A stretch of 64,000 nucleotides of DNA. Source: Syntrophus sp. (in: bacteria). GTDB lineage: Bacteria; Desulfobacterota; Syntrophorhabdia; Syntrophorhabdales; Syntrophorhabdaceae. Below are positions 18,008 to 28,790 of this stretch, piece by piece. Where the stretch lies: positions 41,632 through 105,631 of the forward strand of contig PNOF01000002.1 of the NCBI GenBank assembly GCA_013824645.1, in the 5' to 3' direction. Both the position numbers and the translations under genes were made by a program. Position 1 is the first letter of the stretch. The number at the start of each line of letters is the position of its first letter. The notes beneath the pieces are model-generated. The model was not told the DNA's origin. It made no database searches and worked only from the letters and a program-made list of their open reading frames with translations.

Positions 18008-19828
18008 TTGAAAAAGAAAAAGAAGGGCAAAGGTTTTATCTTTAAGAATGCTACAGAGAATGTAAAATATCCACTCATCGATGTTGATAATCCGGAGTTT
18101 TACCGTGATGTTTTCCCTTATAATGAAGTCTGCAAGGTAAAGTTTGATCATAAAATAGAGCTTATTGATCCTCCTGATGAAATCTATATTACCGATACGA
18201 CGTTCAGGGATGGACAGCAGTCACGGCCGCCTTTTTCAGTAGCACAGATTGAAGCTCTTTTTGATCTTATGCACCGGCTCGGCGGGCCAAATGGAGTAAT
18301 CAAACAATCGGAGTTCTTCCTTTACACTGACAAAGATAGGGAAGCTGTTGAAAAGTGTCGTGAAAAGGGATACCGTTATCCAGAAATAACGGGTTGGATC
18401 AGAGCGAATAAGAACGATTTACAGCTCGTAAAAGATATGGGCTTAAAAGAAACAGGCATCCTTACGAGCGCTTCCGATTATCACATTTTCATGAAACTGA
18501 ACAAATCAAGATCGCAGGCATTTAAAGATTATCTGAAAATTGTTGAGAGCACACTGGAACACGGAATAATACCGAGGTGCCATTTTGAAGACATTACAAG
18601 GGCAGATATCTATGGGTTCTGTGTGCCCTTTGCCCAGGCGCTCATGAGCCTCTCTGAAGAAGCCAAAATCCCGGTGAAGATACGGCTCTGTGATACGCTT
18701 GGTCTCGGTATTACCTACCCGGGAGCGGCAATACCAAGGTCTATCGGAAAGATTATCCGCGCTATGGTTGATGACGCAGGCGTTCCCTCGGAATACCTCG
18801 AATGGCATGGACACAATGATTTTCATAAAGTCATTATTAATAGTGTCAGTGCCTGGCTCTATGGATGCACTTTTGTGAACGGTACGCTTCTTGGCATTGG
18901 AGAGCGAACGGGTAATGCGGCCATCGAAGCCCTTATTATGGAATATGTTTCCCTTATTGGTGATGATAATGGAGTAGATACAACAGTTATTACTGAGGTT
19001 AGAAATTATTTTGAAAAAGAGCTTGGTTATCATGTTCCGAAAAACCAACCCTTTATCGGACTTGATTTTAATGCCACATCAGCCGGTGTCCATATTGATG
19101 GTATTATCAAGAATGAGGAAATCTATTCTCCCTTTGATACCAATAAGATTCTCAAAAGACCAATAGCAATCAATATTACCGATAAATCAGGACTTGCCGG
19201 TATTGCTCATTGGATCAATTCACATTTTGCACTTGTAGATAAAGATCGGATTGAAAAGACCCACCCCGGTATTGCCAGGATTAATAAGTGGATTGCCAGA
19301 CAGTATGATGAAGGCAGGGTGACCTGTATATCGGAAGAGGAAATTGAACATCAAGCCAGACTCCATATATCAGAGATTTTTGTGTCGGAATTTGCGCTCA
19401 TTAAAAAGAGGGCTTATGATATGGCTGCTCACCTCATCGAACGTTATATTGAAGATCCTGCTATCAAGACGATGGATCCGGAAAAACAGGAAAAAATACT
19501 TAAGAATATTGTGGAAGATTTCCCCTTTATCCAGTTTGGCTATATAGTCAATGGTGAAGGCATCAAAACTACCAAAAATGTTACACAGGCAGTGGACAGG
19601 GCAAAATATCATAAGATCGGGATGCACGAGGATTTTTCAGACAGGGATTGGTTCCTTAATCCTATGAAGAACGGGAAAATCAGTGTTACCGATATATATT
19701 CATCAAGGATTACCGGCGCTCTTTGTGTGACGGTTTCCGGTCCTATTAGAGACGATCTTGGAGAAATTATGGGTGTGCTCGGTTTTGACATACGTTTTGA
19801 AGACCTTACAAAGGCTGAGGTAGAGTAA
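18008..19828 (+). CDS. HMGL-type (Re-citrate/homocitrate/isopropylmalate) synthase with C-terminal Cache-like domain
   Basis: The protein has an HMGL-like TIM barrel: ITDTTFRDGQQSRPPF (about 61-76) opens the barrel, EWHGHNDFHK (about 264-273) gives the metal HxH pair, and GIGERTGNAAIEALI (about 296-310) closes it. Residues about 490-606 form a separate domain that reads like a single-Cache/PDC sensor (DRDWFLNPMKNGKISVTDIY, then SSRITGALCVTVSGPI). Neighbours encode a LeuCD-type aconitase and an isocitrate dehydrogenase, so I infer Re-citrate synthase activity, as reported for this family in Syntrophus and Clostridium. TTG at 18008 is chosen because TGGAGG ends 5 bases before it; GTG at 17975 is an alternative. 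Confidence 0.75.
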   Translation: MKKKKKGKGFIFKNATENVKYPLIDVDNPEFYRDVFPYNEVCKVKFDHKIELIDPPDEIYITDTTFRDGQQSRPPFSVAQIEALFDLMHRLGGPNGVIKQSEFFLYTDKDREAVEKCREKGYRYPEITGWIRANKNDLQLVKDMGLKETGILTSASDYHIFMKLNKSRSQAFKDYLKIVESTLEHGIIPRCHFEDITRADIYGFCVPFAQALMSLSEEAKIPVKIRLCDTLGLGITYPGAAIPRSIGKIIRAMVDDAGVPSEYLEWHGHNDFHKVIINSVSAWLYGCTFVNGTLLGIGERTGNAAIEALIMEYVSLIGDDNGVDTTVITEVRNYFEKELGYHVPKNQPFIGLDFNATSAGVHIDGIIKNEEIYSPFDTNKILKRPIAINITDKSGLAGIAHWINSHFALVDKDRIEKTHPGIARINKWIARQYDEGRVTCISEEEIEHQARLHISEIFVSEFALIKKRAYDMAAHLIERYIEDPAIKTMDPEKQEKILKNIVEDFPFIQFGYIVNGEGIKTTKNVTQAVDRAKYHKIGMHEDFSDRDWFLNPMKNGKISVTDIYSSRITGALCVTVSGPIRDDLGEIMGVLGFDIRFEDLTKAEVE

Positions 19829-19831
19829 TAG

Positions 19832-21091
19832 ATGGGCAAGACATTAGCCGAAAAGATATTGAGCATGAATACACAATTGGATATACGGCAAGGGGAGTAT
19901 GCTGTTGTGAACATAGACAGAATACTTTTACAGGATGGTACGGCCCCTCTTGCAATTAAGAGATTTAAAGAGATGGAATTTAAAAAGCTTTTTGACGGTT
20001 CACGGGTTACTTTTTATATCGATCATGCGTCGCCAAGTCCCAGACAGGAGCTTTCCAATGACCATCTTGCCATCAAAGACTTTGCCAGACTATATGGCGC
20101 CAACGTAAGCGGTGTAGGGGACGGTATCTGTCACCAGATCATGTCTGAGCAGAGCCTGCTGCCGGGGGAAGTGCTCCTCGGGGCCGATTCGCATACCTGT
20201 ACCGGGGGCGCGCTTTGCGCATTTTCAACGGGAATGGGGTCAACCGATATCGCAACTGCAATGGGGTTGGGAAAAACCTGGATGAGGGTCCCGGAAAGTT
20301 TCAAGTTTATTTTAAAGGGTAAGTTTCTTCCCGGTGTTTATCCAAAAGACCTGATTCTGAAAATCATCAATATCGTTGGCGCAGATGGGGCAACGTACAA
20401 ATCGATGGAGTTTGTTGGGGAAACAGTGGAAAACATGGCTGTCGAAGATAGGATGACTATCTCTAATATGGCTGTTGAAGCTGGGGCAAAGTGTGGCCTT
20501 TTCCCTTCCGATGCCGTGACCAAGGAGTATCTTAAAGATCATGGCAGAAAAAGTGCCTATGGTGAAATTCAGCCTGATGATAATGCGCTCTATGAGAAAA
20601 CCTTTGAGATTAATGTCGATGAGTTGACCCCCATGGTGAGTATGCCTCATACGGTGGATAATGTGCATAGTGTGACTAACGATGAGGTAAAAAACACTTC
20701 CATCCAGCAGGCCTTTATCGGGTCATGCACAAATGGAAGGATAGAGGATTTGAGAATTGCATCCCGAATACTGAAAGGGAAAAAGAAACACCCGGACGTG
20801 AGGCTCATTGTTTCGCCGGCTTCACGGGCAGTATATGGCCGGGCAATGGAAGAGGGAATTCTTACGGCGCTCTTTGAAGCTGGCGCCGTTATCATACCAC
20901 CGGGATGCGGCCCTTGTATTGGCATTCATCTCGGGGTGCTGGGTGACGGCGAAACCTGTGTGGCTACATCAAACAGAAATTTTCTTGGAAGGATGGGGAA
21001 TCCCAACTCGCAGATCATTCTTGCTTCACCGGCAACGGCGGCGGCAAGCGCTCTTACGGGAAAATTGACAGACCCGAGGGAGGTGTTTTAA
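19832..21091 (+). CDS. Aconitase/isopropylmalate dehydratase family, large subunit
   Basis: The 419-residue protein is the catalytic large subunit of a two-part LeuC-type hydro-lyase with a 4Fe-4S cluster. Cluster and active-site motifs are intact: [20 protein letters not shown] (about 112-131), [12 protein letters not shown] (about 294-305) and [14 protein letters not shown] (about 353-366), giving three ligating cysteines. The family includes isopropylmalate dehydratase, homoaconitase and some citrate-specific enzymes. The operon with an NADP isocitrate dehydrogenase favours aconitase activity (citrate to isocitrate). Its stop overlaps the small-subunit ATG by one base. Confidence 0.88.
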   Translation: MGKTLAEKILSMNTQLDIRQGEYAVVNIDRILLQDGTAPLAIKRFKEMEFKKLFDGSRVTFYIDHASPSPRQELSNDHLAIKDFARLYGANVSGVGDGICHQIMSEQSLLPGEVLLGADSHTCTGGALCAFSTGMGSTDIATAMGLGKTWMRVPESFKFILKGKFLPGVYPKDLILKIINIVGADGATYKSMEFVGETVENMAVEDRMTISNMAVEAGAKCGLFPSDAVTKEYLKDHGRKSAYGEIQPDDNALYEKTFEINVDELTPMVSMPHTVDNVHSVTNDEVKNTSIQQAFIGSCTNGRIEDLRIASRILKGKKKHPDVRLIVSPASRAVYGRAMEEGILTALFEAGAVIIPPGCGPCIGIHLGVLGDGETCVATSNRNFLGRMGNPNSQIILASPATAAASALTGKLTDPREVF

Positions 21092-21588
21092 TGATCCTGG
21101 AAGGATCGGCCTGGAAGTTTGGAGACGATATCTCCACAGACCACATTATACCGGGCAGATTTTATCATCTGAGATCGAACCTGGAAGAACTGAAAAAACA
21201 TATTTTCGATGATATTGCCCCTTATTTTCATGAAAAGGTCGTCAAAGGAGATATTATTGTCGGCGGCAGAAACTTCGGTTTAGGCAGCAGTAGAGAACAT
21301 GCGCCGCTCATTATCAAAATGGCCGGTATCGATGCAATTGTAGCGAATTCTTTTGCGAGAATATTCTACCGTAATGCAATCAATGTTGGTCTTGCGGCAA
21401 TTATCTGCCCCGTAGATGACATAGAAGAGGGGGACTATCTGGAAATCAAACTTGACGAAGGAATCCTCGTGAATAAAAGCAAAGGAGGAGAAAAGACCTT
21501 TCCTCCTCTACCTGGTATTATGCGGGATATATTAAATGAAGGCGGCCTGGATCATTACATAAGGAAACACGGTGCATTGAAAATTTGA
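21091..21588 (+). CDS. Aconitase/isopropylmalate dehydratase family, small subunit
   Basis: The 165-residue swivel-domain subunit of the LeuCD-type hydro-lyase starts [20 protein letters not shown] and carries the substrate-specificity loop [12 protein letters not shown] (about 64-75). In this loop the family discriminates isopropylmalate from citrate or homocitrate. Here it reads GSSREHAP, a form shared by several subfamilies, so it does not settle specificity by itself. It is overlapped by one base at the start and by TTGA at the end, which marks strong coupling in the operon. Confidence 0.88.
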   Translation: MILEGSAWKFGDDISTDHIIPGRFYHLRSNLEELKKHIFDDIAPYFHEKVVKGDIIVGGRNFGLGSSREHAPLIIKMAGIDAIVANSFARIFYRNAINVGLAAIICPVDDIEEGDYLEIKLDEGILVNKSKGGEKTFPPLPGIMRDILNEGGLDHYIRKHGALKI

Positions 21589-22724
21589 CAGAGATTATTA
21601 AAATACCCTGTATAGCAGGTGATGGCATTGGTGATGATATCTGGAGTGCCTCCCGGGAGATCTTTGAAGAAGCCCTTATAAAGGGAACAGCGGGGCAGAA
21701 AAAGATAAAATGGATACCCCTTTTAGCAGGTCTCAAGGCCCTTGAAAAAGAAGATAAACTCTTGCCCGATAAAACTCTGGAGACGGTGAAAGAGTATAAA
21801 ATAGCCATTAAAGGACCGTTGACAACACCGGTCGGAGGAGGGTTCAGGAGCGTCAATGTCCATCTCAGGCAGATATTTGATCTCTATACCTGTGTCCGTC
21901 CTGTCCGTTATTTCAAGGGTTTGCCAAGTCCCCTGAAAACCCCTGAAAAGGTCGATGTCATCATTCTCAGGGAAAATACTGAAGATATTTACAAAGGGAT
22001 CGAGTGGAAAGAGGGGACAGAAGAGTCGAAAATGATACTCGACTTTCTGAAGAATAAAATGAATGTGAGCCTCTCCTCTGATACAGGCATTGGAATAAAG
22101 CCTATCAGTAAAACCGGTACGGTCCGTTTTACAAAGTGGGCCATCGATTATGCCATTAAGAATAAGAGAAGGTCTATCACTGTTGTCCATAAAGGCAATA
22201 TCATGAAGTATACCGAGGGAGCCTTTCGGGAATGGGCCTATGAAGTGGCAAAAGAATACCCCAAAGCGATTAGTTTCGAAGAGTCGGATGAAAAAATCCT
22301 CTTCAATGACAGGATCGCCGACAACATGTTTATGCAGATGATCTTGAGACCCGATGAGTATGATATACTTCTCTGTCCAAACCTGAACGGAGATTATCTC
22401 TCCGATGCCTGTGCCGCCCTCATCGGTGGTCTTGGCGTTGCTCCCGGCGCGAATATTGGTGATAATGTGGCCATATTTGAACCTACACACGGCAGTGCGC
22501 CGAAATATGCAGGTAAGGACATGGTAAATCCCACGTCTCTTATTCTTTCAGGGGCATTGATGTTTCGTTATATGGGTTTTGACGCTGTTGCTACGCTCAT
22601 TGAGAAGGCTGTTGAAGAAACTATTCAGAATGGTCTTGTTACCTATGACCTTGCCCGTCAGATGGTTGATGTAAAGCCGGTATCATCTTCGCGTTTTGGC
22701 AGAGAGGTGGCAGAGCGTTTATAA
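21585..22724 (+). CDS. icd: Isocitrate dehydrogenase, NADP-dependent
   Basis: The 379-residue decarboxylating dehydrogenase forms 2-oxoglutarate from isocitrate. The isocitrate signature is clear: GGGFRSVNVHLRQIFDLYTC, then RPVRYFKGLPSP and ILRENTEDIYKGIEW. These match the E. coli Icd motif more closely than isopropylmalate dehydrogenase, which lacks the RSxN pattern. NADP-specifying residues are kept: Lys-Tyr in HGSAPKYAG and Tyr/Arg in TYDLARQ. The start is TTG overlapping the upstream stop (TTGA). It anchors the operon as the oxidative citrate-to-glutamate branch. Confidence 0.88.
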   Translation: MTEIIKIPCIAGDGIGDDIWSASREIFEEALIKGTAGQKKIKWIPLLAGLKALEKEDKLLPDKTLETVKEYKIAIKGPLTTPVGGGFRSVNVHLRQIFDLYTCVRPVRYFKGLPSPLKTPEKVDVIILRENTEDIYKGIEWKEGTEESKMILDFLKNKMNVSLSSDTGIGIKPISKTGTVRFTKWAIDYAIKNKRRSITVVHKGNIMKYTEGAFREWAYEVAKEYPKAISFEESDEKILFNDRIADNMFMQMILRPDEYDILLCPNLNGDYLSDACAALIGGLGVAPGANIGDNVAIFEPTHGSAPKYAGKDMVNPTSLILSGALMFRYMGFDAVATLIEKAVEETIQNGLVTYDLARQMVDVKPVSSSRFGREVAERL

Positions 22725-22787
22725 GAGAATAAAGATAACAAATACATCCATTCATGACAATATGGATAAGCGAAAAAGGAAAATAGT

Positions 22788-23907
22788 ATGCTCGATGATA
22801 TAAAAGGTAAAATTGATGAATTACAGGAAAGGATAAACTCGCTCAGAGGTTATCTTTGACCTAACTGAGCTTAACAACAAGCTTCAGGAATTAGATGCGG
22901 AAATTTCCAAGGCCGCATTCTGGGATGATAAGGAAAATGCTCAAAAGATCTTCAAGGATAGGTCAAGAATCCAGGGAGAAATAGAGAGTTGGGAGAAGAA
23001 AGAGAAGGAACTGGAAGAGATTCTCATTCTCAACGAATTTGTGAGAGAAACGGCGGATCTCAATGATGTCGATGAACTCAATTTGCGGGTGAAGGCACTT
23101 GATGAATCCTTAGGTTCTTATGAAATCGAGCAGATGCTCGGCGGTGAAAATGATGAAGGGAATGCTATTGTATACATCAATTCGGGCGCAGGCGGTACTG
23201 AGGCCCAGGATTGGGTTGGAATGCTCCTCAGGATGTATCTGCACTGGGCCGAGCAGAAAGGATTTGAAACACAGATGGTAGATATGCTCCCTGGAGAAGA
23301 AGCAGGAATTAAAAATGTGGCCTTCATCGTGCGCGGACAACACGCATACGGGTATCTCAAATGTGAAGCAGGTATCCACAGACTTGTCCGTGTATCTCCT
23401 TTCGATTCCAATAACAGACGTCATACATCTTTTGCATCGGTCTATGCCTATCCTGAAATCTCAGACGATATCCAGGTAGACATCAAAGAGGAGGATTTGC
23501 GTATTGATACCTTTCGATCCAGCGGACCGGGAGGCCAGCATGTAAATAAAACCGAGTCGGCCATCCGTATTACCCATATCCCCACGAATATTGTAGTCCA
23601 GTGTCAAAATGAGAGGTCACAACATAAGAACAAAGCCATAGCAATGGCAATCTTGAAATCAAGGCTGCATGAATTGGAAAAAAAGAAACAGGACGAAAAA
23701 ATGGATACCCTCAACAAAGAAAAAAAAGATATCGCATGGGGTAGCCAGATACGTTCCTACGTATTGCATCCCTACAAACTTATTAAAGATCATCGGACCA
23801 AACATGAAGAGCATAACGCGGAAGCTGTCCTGAATGGGGACATTGATGCTTTTATCAAAACATACCTTTTGTACTTGACTTTCGAACAAAAAAGGGAGGA
23901 TAATTAG
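22788..23907 (+). CDS. prfB: Peptide chain release factor 2, programmed +1 frameshift
   Basis: The zero frame starts at ATG 22788 and stops at TGA 22857-22859 after SLRGYL. The +1 frame (from GAC 22858) reads DLTELNNKLQELDAEISKAA and continues for about 350 codons. The slip site CTT-TGA-C preceded by AGAGGTTAT is the conserved autoregulatory RF2 frameshift. The body has the GGQ loop SSGPGGQHVNKTES, which triggers peptide release, and the recognition segment typical of RF2. RF2 reads UGA and UAA. The unusual context is normal for this gene and is not a mutation. Confidence 0.95.
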
Positions 23908-23913
23908 ATAGAT

Positions 23914-24168
23914 ATGGAAACTTTTAGCATTAATAGAGAAATAATTAGTGAAAACCGTATAGAAGAACTGGAAGAAAAGATTGACAGGATCATTGAAGGC
24001 TACAAAATAGTGAAAGAAGAAAATGAAGCACTGAAAGCGAGGCTCCAATCAATTGAGGCAAATGATAAGAGCGCGCAGACAAAAATGGCTGAAATTGTAA
24101 GCGAAAGGGAACTTCTTCTTGAGAAAGTGATGAAGATACTTGAAAAAGTAGAAAGGGTAGAAATTTAG
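23914..24168 (+). CDS. Short coiled-coil protein, ZapB-like
   Basis: The 84-residue protein is almost all heptad coiled coil (RIEELEEKIDRIIEGYKIVK, then EENEALKARLQSIE) with no signal peptide. Size, composition and the position directly before a zapA-like gene fit the ZapB-type divisome accessory proteins. Such proteins tie ZapA and the Z ring to other factors. Only the context and coiled-coil content support the name. Confidence 0.6.
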   Translation: METFSINREIISENRIEELEEKIDRIIEGYKIVKEENEALKARLQSIEANDKSAQTKMAEIVSERELLLEKVMKILEKVERVEI

Positions 24169-24176
24169 GGGTATTT

Positions 24177-24476
24177 ATGGAAAAGAAGGTTGAAGTAACG
24201 ATTTTAAAACAGCCCTTTACCTTTGTTGGAGAAGACGAAGACAGAATTAAGAGAGATGCACGGTATGTAGATGATAAGATTGCATATGTAACACAAAGAT
24301 ATGGAATTGTTAACACGCTCAGTGCTGTTATCATGGCCATGATGGAAATTACCGATGAGTATCTTGAGATGAAAAAGCAGGCTGAAAAAATTGAAGGTAA
24401 AACACTTCGGCTTATAAAAAAGTTCGAAGATATTGAAGCTATGGATGTTCCCTGCAGTGCGCGTGATAAATGGTAG
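24177..24476 (+). CDS. zapA: Cell division protein ZapA family
   Basis: The 99-residue protein matches ZapA: an N-terminal beta segment (VEVTILKQPFTFVGEDEDRI), the VDDKIAYVTQRYGIVNTLSA block and a C-terminal coiled coil. ZapA binds FtsZ and cross-links protofilaments at the division site. A 6S RNA gene follows immediately, as in many proteobacteria. It is the last gene of a prfB-zapB-zapA run with gaps under 10 bp. Confidence 0.82.
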   Translation: MEKKVEVTILKQPFTFVGEDEDRIKRDARYVDDKIAYVTQRYGIVNTLSAVIMAMMEITDEYLEMKKQAEKIEGKTLRLIKKFEDIEAMDVPCSARDKW

Positions 24477-24477
24477 G

Positions 24478-24655
24478 CTTAGAGCCAACACCTCTTTGCT
24501 GGGAGCTGTACCTTGTTGTGGTGTGCATGCTCGCTTAGGCGAGAAGCCTGATACAACAAAACGGTGCCCACTTAACATAGAGGTTCAAGACATACCGTTT
24601 ACACGGCACATGCGGGGTTTTACAATTTGGGGTAGCATTTAAGGAAGCATGAGGT
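24478..24655 (+). ncRNA. ssrS: 6S RNA
   Basis: The segment directly after zapA contains the diagnostic 6S elements. GTGCATGCTCG with its hairpin partner CGAG is followed by AAGCCTGATACAACAAAACGG, matching the E. coli GCATGCTCG...CGAGAAGCCTTAAAACTGCG portion. A later GGTTCAAG motif sits before ACCGTTTACACGGCAC. 6S RNA mimics an open promoter and binds the RNA polymerase housekeeping holoenzyme. Ends are estimated from the conserved core and the usual length of about 180 nt. The zapA neighbour is typical. Confidence 0.82.
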
Positions 24656-24788
24656 TTAACATAAATAATTTTTATGTTACTTGGTTATATACTATAGCTT
24701 TCATAAGTAGGGTGTAAAACCTCCTCCTCACTTTTTTCCTTGTAATCCTAACCCCTTAATAAATTTATGATAGATTTTAGGGGGTATT

Positions 24789-26342
24789 TTGAATACAACA
24801 ATATTAACAATAGTAATTTTTATTGTGGCGCTCATCGCGGGCTTTATCCTTGCCTGGTTTGTTCAGAAGAAAAAAATAGGCGAATATGAGAAAATAGGAA
24901 AAAAGATCCTGGAAGATTCCAAGAAAGAGGCTGATGTCACAACCAGGGAGGCATCAATTCAGGCCAAGGACATTGTTCTGCAGTCAAGGAACGAGCTGGA
25001 ACAGGAGATTAAAGCCAGAAGACTTGAGGTACAGAATTCTGAAAGGAGGCTCTCTCAGAAGGAATCAAATATCGATAAAAAAATCGATGGTCTCGACAAA
25101 AAAGAGGAAGATCTGTCTAAGAAAGAGAGAGAAGTTGCCGGCAGACAGTCGAGCCTTGATGTGAAGATAAAGGATTATGAATCTTTGATACTTCAGGTGC
25201 ACGAAAGTCTTGAAAAGGTATCGGGGATGACCGCAGAAGAAGCTAAAAAAATGCTTATACAGGCGCTGGAAGATGAGGCACGGTATGAGGCAATAAAAAT
25301 TATTAAGAAAATTGAAGAAGAAGCACGGGAGAAGGCCGATAAAAAGGCAAAAGAGATTATTGCTTTTGCTATTCAGAGATATGCAGGTGATTATGTAGGA
25401 GAAGATACTGTGTCGGTAGTAGCCCTTCCCAACGAAGAAATGAAGGGAAGAATTATCGGTCGTGAAGGGCGTAATATCCGTGCCTTAGAGGCTGCAACAG
25501 GTGTGGACATCATTATAGATGATACCCCTGAAGCGGTTATTCTTTCCTGTTTTAACCCTATAAGAAGGGAAGTTGCCCGAATCTCCATTGAAAGACTGAT
25601 CAGCGATGGCCGCATACATCCTGCCAGAATTGAAGAAATTGTTTCAAAGGTAGCTGAAGAAATGGAAACAAAGATCAAGGATTCCGGAGAGCAGGCTGTT
25701 TTTGATCTTGGTGTCCATAATGTTCATCCTGAACTGGTAAAATTGTTGGGTAGATTGAAGTTTAGAAGTAGCTACGCACAAAATATTTACCAGCATTCAT
25801 TGGAGGTTGCATTTATTTGCGGGGCCATCGCGGGAGAGCTCCGAGTCAATGTGAAGGAAGCAAAGAGGGCGGGACTCCTTCATGATATCGGAAAAGCGGT
25901 GGATCATGAAGTTGAAGGGTCCCATGCCACAATTGGGGCAGACCTTGCCAAGAAGCATGGTGAAGCTGAAGAAATTGTCCATGCCATACTTGCACATCAT
26001 GAAGACGTGGAAGTAACAAGTTTACTTGACGTTATTGTCCAGGCAGCAGATGCCCTCTCCGGCGCAAGACCCGGCGCAAGACGTGAAATGCTCGAGACAT
26101 ACATTAAGCGTCTCGATGAATTAGAACGCATAGCAAATAACTTTCAGGGTGTAGAGAAATCGTATGCGATTCAGGCAGGAAGGGAAATACGTATCATTGT
26201 AAACAGTGAAAAAACAAGTGATGAGAAGATTATTTTATTGTCGAAAGATATTGCAAAAAAGATTGAAACCGATCTTTCCTATCCAGGACAGATAAAAGTT
26301 GTTGTTATCAGGGAGACAAGGTCGGTAGAATATGCAAAATAG
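24789..26342 (+). CDS. rny: Ribonuclease Y
   Basis: The 517-residue membrane-anchored endoribonuclease starts mRNA decay. It has an N-terminal anchor ([20 protein letters not shown]), a long coiled coil (30-190), a KH domain with [16 protein letters not shown] (about 218-233) and an HD domain with [16 protein letters not shown] and [13 protein letters not shown] (about 335-400). All are in the usual order and length. Start is TTG with a modest RBS (GGGGGT). The 3' end overlaps ymdB by 11 bp, a pairing that is widely conserved. Confidence 0.95.
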   Translation: MNTTILTIVIFIVALIAGFILAWFVQKKKIGEYEKIGKKILEDSKKEADVTTREASIQAKDIVLQSRNELEQEIKARRLEVQNSERRLSQKESNIDKKIDGLDKKEEDLSKKEREVAGRQSSLDVKIKDYESLILQVHESLEKVSGMTAEEAKKMLIQALEDEARYEAIKIIKKIEEEAREKADKKAKEIIAFAIQRYAGDYVGEDTVSVVALPNEEMKGRIIGREGRNIRALEAATGVDIIIDDTPEAVILSCFNPIRREVARISIERLISDGRIHPARIEEIVSKVAEEMETKIKDSGEQAVFDLGVHNVHPELVKLLGRLKFRSSYAQNIYQHSLEVAFICGAIAGELRVNVKEAKRAGLLHDIGKAVDHEVEGSHATIGADLAKKHGEAEEIVHAILAHHEDVEVTSLLDVIVQAADALSGARPGARREMLETYIKRLDELERIANNFQGVEKSYAIQAGREIRIIVNSEKTSDEKIILLSKDIAKKIETDLSYPGQIKVVVIRETRSVEYAK

Positions 26343-27108
26343 TATGAAGGTATTGTTCCTTGGTGATGTTATCGGGAAACCGGGGAGATTGGCTGTAGCA
26401 AGTTTTGTAAAGACAGTAAAGGTTGATTTTGCCATTATCAATGGTGAAAACCTTGCGGGCGGTATCGGCATTACTCCTCAGACTGCCATCGAAATGTTCT
26501 CCTATGGCGTTGATGGAATCACAACGGGCAATCATGTCTGGAAAAAAAAGGAAATGCCCTCTTTTTTGATGGAGGAGCAGCGGATTGTCAGGCCCCTTAA
26601 CTACCCCAAGGGGGCTCCGGGCTTTGGCTATACAGTGATTAAGAAAAATGATCTCTCCTTATGTATTGCTAATATTGAGGGACGTATTTTTATGAATTCA
26701 CTTGATTGTCCTTTTGCCGCAATGGATTCTTTCCTGGAAAGTAATGGCGTACTGGCGCCCATTCTCGTAGACTTTCACGCAGAAGCAACATCGGAAAAGA
26801 TCGCAATGGGTTGGTATCTTGATGGTAAAGTTTCCGCCATATTTGGAACGCACACCCATGTGCAGACATCCGATGAGAGGATACTACCTAAGGGAACAGG
26901 CTATATTACTGACGCAGGCATGACGGGACCCCGTGATTCAGTAATCGGAATGGAAAAAGAAGGGGTTTTGGAAAGATTTATCACACAGCGGCCCCAAAAA
27001 TTTCAGGTTGGCAAAGATGATGTTGAAGTGCAGGGGGTTGTTGTTACAATAGATCTCGTCAGTAAGAAATGCCTTGCCATCGAAAGAGTGAGAAAAAATA
27101 TAGAGTAA
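26332..27108 (+). CDS. YmdB-family metallophosphoesterase
   Basis: The 258-residue protein has the calcineurin-like metal site of the TIGR00282 (YmdB) family: [13 protein letters not shown], then NGENLAGG and [11 protein letters not shown], with distal metal ligands in [10 protein letters not shown] and [13 protein letters not shown]. In Bacillus the family is a 2',3'-cNMP phosphodiesterase that affects gene expression and biofilm. The rny-ymdB linkage is conserved. The start overlaps rny by 11 bp; an in-frame ATG at 26344 is an alternative. Confidence 0.9.
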   Translation: MQNSMKVLFLGDVIGKPGRLAVASFVKTVKVDFAIINGENLAGGIGITPQTAIEMFSYGVDGITTGNHVWKKKEMPSFLMEEQRIVRPLNYPKGAPGFGYTVIKKNDLSLCIANIEGRIFMNSLDCPFAAMDSFLESNGVLAPILVDFHAEATSEKIAMGWYLDGKVSAIFGTHTHVQTSDERILPKGTGYITDAGMTGPRDSVIGMEKEGVLERFITQRPQKFQVGKDDVEVQGVVVTIDLVSKKCLAIERVRKNIE

Positions 27109-27144
27109 CATTGTTGCCATAACGCTAAAACAACGGGGTCCAGA

Positions 27145-28386
27145 ATGGATATTGACCGTCAACTTGAGATAATCAAAAGGGGAGCAGTTGACTTAATCAA
27201 TGAAGAAGATCTACGAAAAAAACTGATTCGGTCAAAAGAGCAGAACAAGCCTCTTCGGGTGAAACTCGGTCTTGATCCGACAGCCCCTGATTTGCATCTC
27301 GGCCACACCGTTGTACTGCAAAAATTAAAACAATTTCAAGATCTTGGCCATATTGCAATCTTTCTTATCGGTGATTTTACCGGTCTTATCGGTGATCCCA
27401 CCGGGCGGGTTGAGACACGGCCGCAGATTTCAAAAGAAGTACTGATGGCAAATGCGGAAACCTATAAAGAGCAGGTGTTCAAGATCCTCGATCCCGAAAA
27501 AACGGAAGTGAGATATAATAGTGAGTGGTTTGAGGCAATGAATGCCGCCGATATGATCCGTCTTTGCGCGCAATATACCATGGCACGTATGATGGAGCGG
27601 GAAGACTTCCGCAATCGTTATCAGAATAATCTTCCCATCAGCATACACGAATTTCTCTATCCCCTTGTTCAGGGATATGATTCGGTAGCGCTTAAGGCAG
27701 ATGTGGAGCTTGGCGGCCACGACCAGATATTTAACCTTTTTGTAGGCAGGGATATACAGAAGGTCTATGGTCAGGAGTCACAGTGTATTGTGACGGTGCC
27801 GCTTCTTGAAGGCACAGATGGCGTCAACAAGATGAGTAAATCTTATGGCAACTATGTCGGGATAGATGAACCGCCCGATACTATGTTCGGTAAACTGATG
27901 TCTATATCTGACGAATTGATGCTCAAGTACTACGAACTGTTGAGCGATATGCCGCTGGAAGAACTGAAGACCCTCAAGGAAGGGATTATCGGCGGTACTT
28001 ACCACCCCAGAGAAGCGAAGGTAAATCTCGCCAAGGAAATTATTGCCAGATTTCATAGTGCTGATGCGGCGCAATCTGCCCATGATACGTTTGAAAAGAT
28101 GTTCAGGGACAAAGAAGTGCCGGACGATATTGAGAGCGCAGCAATACCGAACTTTCCTGATCCCGTTTCTATTCCACATTTTTTAAAAGATATCGGAATG
28201 GTTACTTCAGTATCTGAAGGGATTCGTATGATTGAACAGAGTGGTGTTTCAATGGCATCCTTAACACCTTCTTTCGGTAGTTTTCAAAAAGTTAGCGAAA
28301 AAGAATTAGCCGTTAGAGACTTGATTGGAAAGGTTATTAAAGTAGGAAAAAGGAAATTTAAAAAGATTATTTCTGGAGATGAGTAA
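27145..28386 (+). CDS. tyrS: Tyrosyl-tRNA synthetase
   Basis: The 413-residue class I synthetase charges tRNA-Tyr. The HIGH-type motif is [10 protein letters not shown] (about 50-59), the KMSKS loop is [13 protein letters not shown] (about 230-242), and an S4-like RNA-binding domain is at the C-terminus ([13 protein letters not shown], then FKKIISG). This is the longer bacterial form. It follows ymdB by 36 bp and precedes tRNA-Asn by 43 bp. No T-box leader is visible upstream. Confidence 0.95.
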   Translation: MDIDRQLEIIKRGAVDLINEEDLRKKLIRSKEQNKPLRVKLGLDPTAPDLHLGHTVVLQKLKQFQDLGHIAIFLIGDFTGLIGDPTGRVETRPQISKEVLMANAETYKEQVFKILDPEKTEVRYNSEWFEAMNAADMIRLCAQYTMARMMEREDFRNRYQNNLPISIHEFLYPLVQGYDSVALKADVELGGHDQIFNLFVGRDIQKVYGQESQCIVTVPLLEGTDGVNKMSKSYGNYVGIDEPPDTMFGKLMSISDELMLKYYELLSDMPLEELKTLKEGIIGGTYHPREAKVNLAKEIIARFHSADAAQSAHDTFEKMFRDKEVPDDIESAAIPNFPDPVSIPHFLKDIGMVTSVSEGIRMIEQSGVSMASLTPSFGSFQKVSEKELAVRDLIGKVIKVGKRKFKKIISGDE

Positions 28387-28429
28387 CCCTTGACATAGGG
28401 ACCGTTTTTATTGTTAATTAATACACTGT

Positions 28430-28503
28430 TCCCCGGTAGCTCAATCGGCAGTAGCGACTGGCTGTTAACCAGTAGGTTGCAGGTTCGAGTCCTGCCCGGG
28501 GAG
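28430..28503 (+). tRNA. tRNA-Asn (GTT)
   Basis: The 74-nt cloverleaf has acceptor arms TCCCCGG/CCGGGGA with discriminator G, anticodon stem ACTGG/CCAGT around loop CTGTTAA (anticodon GTT at 28464-28466), and T arm GCAGG-TTCGAGT-CCTGC. CCA is not encoded; GCTTTTTTTT follows and may help termination. Confidence 0.95.
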
Positions 28504-28790
28504 CTTTTTTTTCAGTTTTACCGGACCAAATATATATTCCAGATTTTATCAATGTACCCATGTAATCCCTGCTCAATTTCTTGCACGTTTATGATAATAG
28601 CCCCTTATATTAATTTAGTATTCGTTTGAGATATTCCCGTGGAAATTTATTTGTTCATCGTAGCTATGCACTCAAGCTCTATAGCAACGCCCAGTGCCAG
28701 AGCAGTCGATCCAAATGTGCTACGCGCTGGGAGACGATCTTTTTAAAATTGTAAAGGGAATCCAACATGAGTTTTATACACCAAAATAAT
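28504..28790. other. Intergenic stretch without recognisable gene
   Basis: The stretch begins with the T-rich tail of tRNA-Asn. Beyond that I see no open reading frame, RNA or repeat I can name up to the paired hairpins that start at 28791. Confidence 0.5.

Noticed and set aside
19832..22724. Leucine biosynthesis operon (leuCDB)
   Set aside because: The dehydrogenase has the isocitrate RSxNxxLRQ signature and NADP-specific residues, not those of isopropylmalate dehydrogenase.
22857..22859. prfB as a pseudogene because of an internal stop
   Set aside because: The TGA is the conserved programmed frameshift site of RF2.
27109..27144. T-box or other leader before tyrS
   Set aside because: Only 36 bp separate it from ymdB, with no room for a leader.
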